DNA of 12,729 nucleotides from Phycisphaerales bacterium (GTDB lineage: Bacteria; Planctomycetota; Phycisphaerae; Phycisphaerales; UBA1924), in NCBI GenBank assembly GCA_003511945.1, contig DOJA01000253.1:1-12729 (forward strand), written 5' to 3'. Shown here piece after piece: positions 6,445-12,729 of the stretch (position 1 is its first letter; each line of letters opens with the position of its first letter). The translations under genes were made by a program, and so were the position numbers. The notes below the pieces were generated by a model. That model was not told the DNA's origin. It did no database searches and worked only from the letters and a program-made list of their open reading frames with translations.

Positions 6445-7632
6445 ATGAAGTTGTGGCAACCCGCGCTGCCCGATCGCTACCTCGCCGCGTCCTCCGACGA
6501 CCTGGCGGCGTCGATCACCGCCCGACGGCGCGAACTGGGCGACTCCCTGGTCATCCTGGGGCACCACTACCAGGTTGACGAGGTCGTCCGCCACGCCGAC
6601 TTCACGGGCGACTCCCTCAAACTCAGCCAGCTCGCCGCCCAGCGCGTCAAGGAGCGCGGCGCAAAGTTCATCGTCTTCTGCGGCGTTCACTTCATGGCCG
6701 AGTCCGCCGACCTCCTCGCGCCCCCGGGGACCGATGTCATCCTGCCCGACCTCTCCGCCGGCTGCTCCATGGCCGACATGGCCGACTACGAGGACGCCCT
6801 CGAGGCCTGGGACCGGCTCCACGAGGCGCTCCGGAGCGAGGGGTGGGAGGGACGCATCGTCCCCGTCACCTATGTCAACTCCACCGCGGCGATCAAAGCG
6901 TTCGTCGGCGCGAACGCCGGGGCCTGCTGCACCTCCTCCAACGCCCGGTCCGTCTTCGAGTGGGCGCTGAACGGCGGGGCCGAGCCCCGGCGCCCGGGCG
7001 AAGACATCAAGGTGCTCTTCCTGCCCGATCAGCACCTGGGGCGGAACACCGCCGCCTCGTTCAAAATGAAGGTGAAGAAGGACACCTGCCTCTACGACCC
7101 GCGCCTGACCCGCAAGGGCGAGCCCCTGGGCGGCGCCACGCCGGCGCAGGTGACCGAAGCAAAGGTCATCCTGTGGGCCGGGCACTGCTCGGTCCACAAG
7201 CTCTTCCGCCCCGAGCACTGCGACGACATCCGCGAGCAGGAGCCGGGGATGAAGATCCTCGTCCACCCCGAGTGCGTGAAGGAGGTCGTCGACAAGGCCG
7301 ACCTCGCCGGGTCGACGGAGTTCATCATCAAGACCATCCGCGCCGCGCCCAAGGGCAGCCGCTGGGCGGTCGGGACCGAGGTCCACCTGGTGAAGCGCCT
7401 CGCGCGCGAGGCCGCCGACCGGGGAGTGCAGGTGCGCATCCTGAGCGACTGCCAGTGCCTGTGCACCACGATGTACCGCATCGACGAGCCCCACCTGCTC
7501 TGGGCGCTCGACCACCTGGCCGCGGGGAAGGTGGTCAACAAGGTCTCTGTTCACCCTGAGGCCCGCGCCCCGGCCCTGCTGTCGCTCGAACGGATGCTCG
7601 CCCTGAGCACGCCCGTCGCAGCCGCCGATTGA
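6445..7632 (+). CDS. nadA: Quinolinate synthase NadA
   Basis: This 395-residue enzyme condenses iminoaspartate with dihydroxyacetone phosphate to quinolinate, the first committed pyridine intermediate of de novo NAD synthesis; it is cytosolic and needs a [4Fe-4S] cluster. Recognisable motifs are VILGHHYQVDEV (36-47), GDSLKLSQLA (55-64), FCGVHFMAESADLL (78-91), PDLSAGCSMADMADY (101-115), VTYVNSTAAIKAF (141-153), LFLPDQHLGRNTA (191-203), WAGHCSVH (244-251), HPEC (274-277) and SDCQCLCTTMYRI (334-346). Cluster ligands are probably C107, C248 and one cysteine of the C-x-C-x-C group at 336-340. It is longer than the roughly 300-residue minimal forms but normal for the longer class. nadB and nadC are not in the window. 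The giant gene follows after 48 bases and may be co-transcribed. Confidence 0.96.
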   Translation: MKLWQPALPDRYLAASSDDLAASITARRRELGDSLVILGHHYQVDEVVRHADFTGDSLKLSQLAAQRVKERGAKFIVFCGVHFMAESADLLAPPGTDVILPDLSAGCSMADMADYEDALEAWDRLHEALRSEGWEGRIVPVTYVNSTAAIKAFVGANAGACCTSSNARSVFEWALNGGAEPRRPGEDIKVLFLPDQHLGRNTAASFKMKVKKDTCLYDPRLTRKGEPLGGATPAQVTEAKVILWAGHCSVHKLFRPEHCDDIREQEPGMKILVHPECVKEVVDKADLAGSTEFIIKTIRAAPKGSRWAVGTEVHLVKRLAREAADRGVQVRILSDCQCLCTTMYRIDEPHLLWALDHLAAGKVVNKVSVHPEARAPALLSLERMLALSTPVAAAD

Positions 7633-7666
7633 GCGCCGGCTCCAACCTATCCTGCACGAGCGCTCC

Positions 7667-7671
7667 GGAGG
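7667..7671 (+). promoter_or_regulatory. Strong Shine-Dalgarno of the giant AsmA-like gene
   Basis: GGAGG ends 9 bases before the ATG at 7681 and fixes the start. It lies in the 48-base gap after nadA. A weak TATCCT (7648-7653) in the same gap could be a -10, but no matching -35 is visible. Confidence 0.75.
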
Positions 7672-7680
7672 ATCCGGTTC

Positions 7681-10600
7681 ATGACCACTCACGAGGAACG
7701 AGAGATGCTCCTGGGCCGCCCACAGACGGGGCGCAAGGGGCGCCGTCGCCTGCTCATTGGTCTGGGGGCGACGGCGATCGGGCTGATCGCGCTGGTGGCG
7801 CTCGTCCTGCCGCGGGCCGCCGGGAGTTTCCTGGCGGGCACGCGGACGATCGACCTGGCCGGCGCACCGGCGACCCTCGAGACCCGGGGCGTGTCGCTCC
7901 GGTGGTTCGGGCCGCAGGGCGTGAAGCAGGTGAAGGTGACCGACGCTTCGGGCGCGGTGATCGCGGATGTCTCGCTGCGCGCCGATTCGGGAGTGCTCGG
8001 CGCGCTGCGTGGGGACCTGGGCACCATCACGCTCAGCGGCGAGATCAACCTGCCCGAGCCGGCGCCCGCACAGCCGGAGGTGAACCCAGCGCCTCGCTCC
8101 GGGGGGGCTGGCTCCGGGGGGGCGGGCGAACTAACGCTGCCGACCGGGCTGCGCGTCGCGCTGAAGGGCGAGGGGCTGCGGGTCACGGTCCCGACCGCGA
8201 AGGGCCGGGTTGCGATCGACGGGCTGAACGCCCAGGTGGTGTACGACCGCGCGCGGACGGTGGTGGTCGCGCTCGCGTCCACGACGCCTCGGACGGACAT
8301 CCGCTTCGATGCCTCGGGCTTCGCGGGCGCGGACGGCAGGGTCACGCCCGCCGGGCTAGTCGCCTCGTTCGTCGCCAGCGGTGACTTCTCGGCGTCGTTC
8401 ATCGGCGCGCTGACCGGGCTCGACGCGCGAGCCGACGACCTGCCGCTCAAGTTCGATGCGTCCTTCGCCGCCCGCGACGGGCGAGTGCGTCTGACCGATC
8501 CCTCGAAGCCCGCGCGCCTCAGCGGCTCGATCCCGGGCACGCTGCTCGAGGCCCTCTCGGGGGGCGGAACTCGGATCACGCAGGCGGGGGCGCTCTCGGT
8601 TGAGATCGACCGGCTGGATGTGCCCCTCGCGCCGGGCGCGGGGTGGAGCAGCGTCGCCGCGCACGCGACCGCCCGCCTGGGCGAGGTCCGGGGGTTCACG
8701 CGCCTGGGCGGGGAGGGATCACCCGAACGCGCCCTGCGGATTGAGCCGCTGGAGATCGTCGTCGCCACCTCCTCCGAGCCGGGGGTCGTCACCGCCAAGG
8801 GCGGCACGCGCCTACGCATCGACGAGCAGCCCGCGGGCGAGTTCTCGCTGGACGCCCTGGTGAAGGCGCCCCTGGACGCTTCCGGCCAGTTGGTCTCCGG
8901 GCTTCCCGAGCGCCTCAGCGCCGAGTTCTCGTTGGCGGGCGTGCCCACCGGGCTGCTCGATGGCCTGGGCGACGCGGCCGGCGTGCCCCTGCGCGAAGCG
9001 CTCGGCCCGAGCGTGAGCGTCACCCTCAGCGCCCGCACGGTGGACGGCGCCGGCGCGTCGCGTCAACCGGGCGAACTGCCCACCACCCAGTTCACCGGCG
9101 CGGTCGAGGCGGAGCACCTGTCGATCGCGCTGCAGGGCGAGGCCGACGAACGGGGCGTGCGCGGGCCGGGCCGGTTCCTCCGCGCCGAGGCCACGCGCCT
9201 CGCCCCGGCGCTCCGCGCCCGGCTCGCCGAGGCGGGGTTCGACCTCGCCGGCCAAGGGCGGGCGGTCATCGAAGTGCGCGACTTCTCCCTCCCCGTCGCC
9301 GGGGGACTGCCGGCGCTCGACCGCCTGGCCCTGGCGCTCAACGCCGACGCGGGCGGGCTGACGCTGCGCAAGACCGACGGCTCGATCGCGCCGGTGGAGT
9401 TCACCGGACTGAAGACGAACGCTTCACTCGCGCCCGATGCGCCGATCAAGGCGGCGTTCGACTGGTCCCTCACCGCCGGCGGGAGCCCGGCGCAGATGAA
9501 GGGCGACCTCACCGCCGCCGGGCTCATCAAGAGCGACGGCGCCGGGGGCATCACGGTGTCCCCCGCCACCATGACCCTCGACGGGCGCGCCGACCTGAAC
9601 GGCCTGCCGACCGATCTCGCGGGGCTCGTGCCCGAGCCCTGGCGGAGCGCCCTGCGGGAAGCCGCGGGCCCTTCGCTGGGCGGGACGCTCGAGGCGAAAT
9701 CCACCGGCGCCGACCGCGCCTCGGCCACACTGGCGCTGGGCGGCGGCGGACTCTCGCTGAACGCGACCCTCGATCGCGAAGGGCGCACGCTGCGTACGGG
9801 CGCGGGAGGTGTCCGGCTCACCATCGCCCAGCCGATGCCCCTGCTCAGCGCTGCGCTCCAGGGCTCGGGGAACGACGCCCCTGCGCTCCGCGTCGAGCGC
9901 GCCGGGCCGGTGACCGTCTCGATCGATGGGCTCGAAGCAGCGCTCCCCGACGCGGGCGCACCGTTCACGCCCGACGCCCTGCGCGCCGGGCGTATCCGCG
10001 CGGAGGCCCAGCCCGCGCGATTCGTCGCCACGACCAGCCACGGCTCGGAAGCCATCGACCTCGACGCCACCACACTTGCCCTTTCAATCGGCGCTGACCG
10101 CAACCCCGCGCTGGCCCTCAACTCCGGGGGCGAGGCCTCCGGCAGGCGGTTCACCGTCGGGGGCGAACTGGCGCTCGGCGCCCTGCCCGGCGCCGGGCAG
10201 TCCGTCTGGAAGTCCCTGGCGCCCCGGGGCGCGATCGAGGCCAAGGGCGTCCCCACGGCCCTCGTCGCGCTGTTCGCGCCGGACCTCCTCGACGCGGCCC
10301 AGGAGGGCGTCGGCCCGTCAATCGACCTGTCGTTCATCGCGCCAGCCCCCGGCGATGCAACCGGCGCGCGGAGCGCCGCGCTCGCGCTGACTTCCCAGAG
10401 TGTCTCGATCCGCGGGCCGGTGACGCTCGGCGCGGACGCGCTGCGCCTCGGACCGATCGAGGCCGCCGCCCAGGTCACCCCGGGGCTGGTGCGCGCAGGC
10501 GCGGCGATGGCGAACATGGCGCCGGACGCAACGCCCACGCTGGAAGCCACGGCGCGCGTGCTCGCCAGCGTGAAGGAGGTCCGCGTCGCCCTGCAGCCCG

Positions 10601-12510
10601 ACGGCGCGCCCGACTGGAATGCAATGGGCGCGGTGAACGCCCAGCTCCGCTCCGAGGGCGACGCGGTCATCGCCAACCTCCCTGGACTCGAGTCCGGGCG
10701 CAAGGCCCGAGTGGGCGTGCGCAGCGTGACCCTCTCGGCCACCTACGACCGCGCCTCGCCCTCTTCAAGCGAACTGACCACCCGCGCCGTGCTCTTCGAC
10801 CCCGACCGACCCCAAGCGGAGATCGCGTCGCTCGACGCCTCCTCCTCCCTGCCCGCACCGGGCGGCACGCCCTCTCGCTTCGCAGCCCGGGCGAGCGTCA
10901 ACGACGCTCCCCGGCTGGACACGCTGCTGGGCGCCGGGGGCCTGCTCGTCGAGGCGCTGGGCCAGTCGGCGACGCTCGACGCCTCGGGCGACCTGGCCGC
11001 CGCCAGGGCCGCCTCGCTCAGCATGGACTCTCCCCGGCTGAAACTGACCGCCAGACTGGCCGACCGCGAGGGCGTGCTCACGCTGGCCGAGCCCCTCACC
11101 GGGTCGTGGGAGGTCTCGCCCGCGCTCGCGGACCGCCTGCTGCGCGCCCGCGCCGGCGAGGGTCCGGGGGGAGGGGGGGGGGCGCCCCGGGTCCGGCTCG
11201 CCGAGCCGGCCCGCCTCTCGCTCAGCGTGCCCTCCTTCGCCATGACCGAGCCGGGCAAGCCCTTCAACCTGAACGCCCTCAAGCTGGAGGCCAAGGCGAG
11301 CGCGCCGACGCTGGCCCTCGTCACGGACCAGGGGCAGCGCATCGACCTGGCCTCCCCGACCATCGAGGCGCACACCATGGTCGAGCAGCCGGGCGACCTG
11401 TCCCTCACCATCGTGCTGAACGAGCCCCCCCCGGACGCGCGCCGCCCCGCGCCGGGCGCGACCGTCAACCGCTTCCGCGCCGATGCGCACCTCGACGCCC
11501 TCGTCGCGCCCGACGGGACGATCAACCCGGACGCGAAACTGTCCGGGCGGGCTGAGGGAACGCTGCCCACGGTGCTGGTCGACGCGCTGGGCGGTTCGAA
11601 CGGCCTGCTGGTGGACCTGCTCGGGCCGACGACGAGCGTGACCGCCACCGCCGACGGCTTCTCCAAGACCTCCGGCTCGCTCGACGCCAAGGCGAAGACC
11701 GCCACCGCCGACGCTTCGGTCGTGGGACTCGCCGACGCGGGCGTCTTCCGCGTCACCGAGCCCGCCCGCGTCTCGCTCACCACGATCAGCCCCGCGCTCA
11801 GCGCCCGCGTCTTCGAGAGAGTGCTCCCGCTGCTGGCGAAAATCGAGAAGACCCCAGAGGATCGCCCCGCCGTCGTCGTCGCCAACGGGCTGGTCGCGCC
11901 CCTCGACGGCGACATGACCAAGCTCACCGGCGTCTTCGATGTCGACCTGGGCACCGTCCGCTTCGAGACCTCCACCCTCTTCGGCGAACTGGTCAAGCTC
12001 GCGCAGGGCAAGTCCAGCGGCAAGGTCGGCGAGCGACTCAAGCCCTTCCAGGTGAAGGTGGCGAGCGGCGTGGCCACCTACGAACGGGTCGAGATCCCCC
12101 TGGGCGAGTTCGCCGTCACCACCAGCGGCACGATCAACCTCGCAACCCAGGAGATCGACATCATCACCTCGATCCCCGTCTACGCCGTCGCGGATGAACT
12201 CGCCTCCGCCGTCAGCAAGATCCCGCTGCTCGACCGCGCCGCGATGATCCCCATCCGCACCCGCGGCACCTTCAGCAAGCACAAGAGCGAGATCGACCCC
12301 TCGCTCATCCTGACCGAGAGTCTGCCCGGCGACCTCCTCCGAGGCGTGCAGGACCTGCTCGGGGGCGACAAGAACAACGAGGAGCCCAAGGCCCCCCTCT
12401 CGCCCGAGGAGCAAGCCGAGCGCGAGCGTCGCAAGCAGGAGAAGAAGGAAGCCGAACGCCAGCGGAAGGAAGAAAAGAAGCAAAGGAAGAAGGAAGAAGG
12501 CGGCGGCTGA
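7681..12510 (+). CDS. Giant membrane-anchored AsmA-like repeat protein
   Basis: This 1609-residue protein has a cytoplasmic basic start (GRKGRRR, 17-23), one hydrophobic helix at about 23-45 and then a very long beta-rich region, presumably in the periplasm. The layout, and a C-terminal stretch VASGVATYERVEIPLGEF...GTINLATQEIDIITSIPV (1460-1500), resemble AsmA-like envelope proteins (AsmA, YhdP, TamB), which form long grooves that pass phospholipids between the membranes; that role here is inference. Residues about 234-1540 are a tandem array of units about 217 residues long (separate entry). Residues 139-149 are a Ser/Gly/Ala linker made by a DNA tandem repeat, and 1162-1167 a Gly run coded by a G10 tract. 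Residues about 1574-1606 are a Lys/Glu/Arg-rich helix, odd for an AsmA-like C-terminus. A strong Shine-Dalgarno supports the start. I do not recognise a named family for the whole protein. Confidence 0.85.
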   Translation: MTTHEEREMLLGRPQTGRKGRRRLLIGLGATAIGLIALVALVLPRAAGSFLAGTRTIDLAGAPATLETRGVSLRWFGPQGVKQVKVTDASGAVIADVSLRADSGVLGALRGDLGTITLSGEINLPEPAPAQPEVNPAPRSGGAGSGGAGELTLPTGLRVALKGEGLRVTVPTAKGRVAIDGLNAQVVYDRARTVVVALASTTPRTDIRFDASGFAGADGRVTPAGLVASFVASGDFSASFIGALTGLDARADDLPLKFDASFAARDGRVRLTDPSKPARLSGSIPGTLLEALSGGGTRITQAGALSVEIDRLDVPLAPGAGWSSVAAHATARLGEVRGFTRLGGEGSPERALRIEPLEIVVATSSEPGVVTAKGGTRLRIDEQPAGEFSLDALVKAPLDASGQLVSGLPERLSAEFSLAGVPTGLLDGLGDAAGVPLREALGPSVSVTLSARTVDGAGASRQPGELPTTQFTGAVEAEHLSIALQGEADERGVRGPGRFLRAEATRLAPALRARLAEAGFDLAGQGRAVIEVRDFSLPVAGGLPALDRLALALNADAGGLTLRKTDGSIAPVEFTGLKTNASLAPDAPIKAAFDWSLTAGGSPAQMKGDLTAAGLIKSDGAGGITVSPATMTLDGRADLNGLPTDLAGLVPEPWRSALREAAGPSLGGTLEAKSTGADRASATLALGGGGLSLNATLDREGRTLRTGAGGVRLTIAQPMPLLSAALQGSGNDAPALRVERAGPVTVSIDGLEAALPDAGAPFTPDALRAGRIRAEAQPARFVATTSHGSEAIDLDATTLALSIGADRNPALALNSGGEASGRRFTVGGELALGALPGAGQSVWKSLAPRGAIEAKGVPTALVALFAPDLLDAAQEGVGPSIDLSFIAPAPGDATGARSAALALTSQSVSIRGPVTLGADALRLGPIEAAAQVTPGLVRAGAAMANMAPDATPTLEATARVLASVKEVRVALQPDGAPDWNAMGAVNAQLRSEGDAVIANLPGLESGRKARVGVRSVTLSATYDRASPSSSELTTRAVLFDPDRPQAEIASLDASSSLPAPGGTPSRFAARASVNDAPRLDTLLGAGGLLVEALGQSATLDASGDLAAARAASLSMDSPRLKLTARLADREGVLTLAEPLTGSWEVSPALADRLLRARAGEGPGGGGGAPRVRLAEPARLSLSVPSFAMTEPGKPFNLNALKLEAKASAPTLALVTDQGQRIDLASPTIEAHTMVEQPGDLSLTIVLNEPPPDARRPAPGATVNRFRADAHLDALVAPDGTINPDAKLSGRAEGTLPTVLVDALGGSNGLLVDLLGPTTSVTATADGFSKTSGSLDAKAKTATADASVVGLADAGVFRVTEPARVSLTTISPALSARVFERVLPLLAKIEKTPEDRPAVVVANGLVAPLDGDMTKLTGVFDVDLGTVRFETSTLFGELVKLAQGKSSGKVGERLKPFQVKVASGVATYERVEIPLGEFAVTTSGTINLATQEIDIITSIPVYAVADELASAVSKIPLLDRAAMIPIRTRGTFSKHKSEIDPSLILTESLPGDLLRGVQDLLGGDKNNEEPKAPLSPEEQAERERRKQEKKEAERQRKEEKKQRKKEEGGG
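8096..8125 (+). repeat. Two tandem 15-base G-rich repeats in the giant gene
   Basis: GCTCCGGGGGGGCTG at 8096-8110 is followed by GCTCCGGGGGGGCGG at 8111-8125. The unit is a multiple of three and encodes the duplicated S-G-G-A-G linker between the anchor region and the repeat array. Gain or loss of a unit would keep the frame. Confidence 0.8.
8380..12300 (+). repeat. Protein-level tandem array of ~217-residue units
   Basis: Reading the giant protein shows two recurring landmarks. Motif B, G-x-P-T-x-L-hydrophobic helix-G-P-S, has its Pro at residues 443, 664, 879, 1095 (here G-Q-S) and 1316, with degenerate copies near 255 and 1524. Motif A, a strand pair ending G-x-P-F-x-x-x-A-L or equivalent, is anchored at 321, 544, 761, 977, 1194 and 1411. 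Spacings are 223, 217, 216, 217, 217 for A and 221, 215, 216, 221 for B. A third segment, x-E-P-A-x-x-S or S-P-A-L, comes between B and A. The first unit is about 30 residues shorter. Identity between units is low, so this is old duplication seen as protein pattern and not as DNA repeat. Confidence 0.7.
11166..11182 (+). repeat. G6-A-G10 homopolymer tract in the giant gene
   Basis: Six G, one A and ten G in a row encode the Gly-rich stretch at residues 1162-1167. G-tracts of this length are prone to slipped-strand errors in replication and in sequencing. A one-base change would truncate the protein about 440 residues before its end. Confidence 0.75.
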
Positions 12511-12529
12511 TTTCGCTCCATCAGTAAGA

Positions 12530-12567
12530 ACCCCGGGTGCCGGGGTACGACCGCAGGTCGTGCCCCG
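12530..12567 (+). terminator. Two mutually exclusive hairpins after the giant gene
   Basis: ACCCCGG (12530-12536) pairs with CCGGGGT (12540-12546) around GTG. The alternative stem 12541-12552 pairs with 12556-12567 over 12 bp, including one T-G wobble, around a GCA loop. Both use 12541-12546, so only one can form. No T-run follows, so this is a 3'-end structure or part of an intergenic repeat more than a classical intrinsic terminator. It starts 20 bases after the stop codon. Confidence 0.5.
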
Positions 12568-12576
12568 ACGGGCGTC

Positions 12577-12729
12577 GAGACACGGAGAAGTCCAGATCAC
12601 CAAAGGGCCAGAGCGCCAAAGGCCGGGCGCGGCGAACGATCACCACTGAGACACGGAGAGATCCAGAAGGCCATGGGTTCGGTATTCCAACCCCCTGATC
12701 CCTGCCTTCCTCCGCGCTCTCCGCGTCTC
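12577..12729. repeat. Intergenic repeat of 'ACACGGAGA' type with inverted end
   Basis: GAGACACGGAGA-NN-TCCAGA occurs twice in the same direction, at 12577-12596 and 12648-12667. The window ends with CTCTCCGCGTCTC (12717-12729), the reverse complement of GAGACACGGAGAG (12648-12660) with one mismatch. Between the two direct copies lie CCAAAGGGCC (12600-12609) and CCAAAGGCC (12616-12624). No coding sequence is visible. Similar phrases are common as dispersed intergenic repeats in planctomycetes and related genomes, as far as I recall. The element may continue beyond the window. Confidence 0.55.

Noticed and set aside
6433..7692. Minus-strand frame of about 420 codons opposite nadA
   Set aside because: NadA motifs on the plus strand are unmistakable; the antisense protein has none.
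9063..10742. Minus-strand frame of about 560 codons inside the giant gene
   Set aside because: Ser/Ala/Arg-rich with no domain and no ribosome site; the opposite strand encodes the repeat array.
11166..11182. Frameshift or pseudogene at the G10 tract
   Set aside because: The frame stays open and the repeat pattern continues with correct spacing on both sides, so the tract as written is in frame.
10765..12603. Minus-strand frame of about 610 codons opposite the end of the giant gene
   Set aside because: Composition is that of an antisense shadow (Asp/Gly/Arg-rich, no motif), while the plus strand has a strong ribosome site and coherent repeats.
12577..12729. CRISPR array
   Set aside because: Only two direct copies about 71 bases apart with divergent middle and an inverted copy; no regular spacers and no cas genes.

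Overview
The window is about 12.7 kb of very GC-rich DNA. Dense coding, a lysine/alanine/proline-tailed HU-like protein, mixed use of Shine-Dalgarno sites, and an 'ACACGGAGA'-type intergenic repeat suggest a planctomycete, perhaps Phycisphaerae-like. That placement is an inference from style, since no rRNA or other phylogenetic marker is present. I found seven protein genes and no tRNA, rRNA, CRISPR array or transposase.

Layout: positions 1-63 are a G-rich (C-rich in the transcript) 3' flank. A long CgeB-like glycosyltransferase (64-2526, minus) and a GT4 glycosyltransferase with an extra C-terminal Rossmann-like module (2525-4207, plus) diverge from one shared CATG. The GT4 gene converges on a small HU-like DNA-binding protein (4241-4618, minus), whose intrinsic terminator lies inside the last codons of the GT4 gene. 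Upstream of the HU gene on the same strand is a GT2 glycosyltransferase (4808-5902). A 146-base divergent spacer with two hairpins separates GT2 from a single-domain PilZ protein (6049-6402, plus). It is followed by quinolinate synthase nadA (6445-7632), which has a -10-like TAGAAT so close to the ATG that its mRNA may be leaderless. Then comes a 1609-residue, membrane-anchored, beta-rich AsmA-like protein (7681-12510). The last 219 bases hold competing hairpins and a dispersed-type repeat.

How the genes fit together: three glycosyltransferases of different families suggest surface-glycan or glycoprotein assembly. A c-di-GMP-type PilZ receptor beside them could link this to second-messenger control, though nothing in the sequence proves it. 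NadA is a housekeeping NAD-biosynthesis enzyme without nadB or nadC nearby. The giant protein is the most interesting object. Reading it by eye shows a tandem array of units about 217 residues long: one anchor point recurs at residues 321, 544, 761, 977, 1194 and 1411, and a second motif (P-T-x-L ... G-P-S) at 443, 664, 879, 1095 and 1316. This periodicity resembles the repeating beta-groove idea of bridge-like lipid-transfer proteins (AsmA/TamB/YhdP), but with a long unit I do not recognise as a described family.
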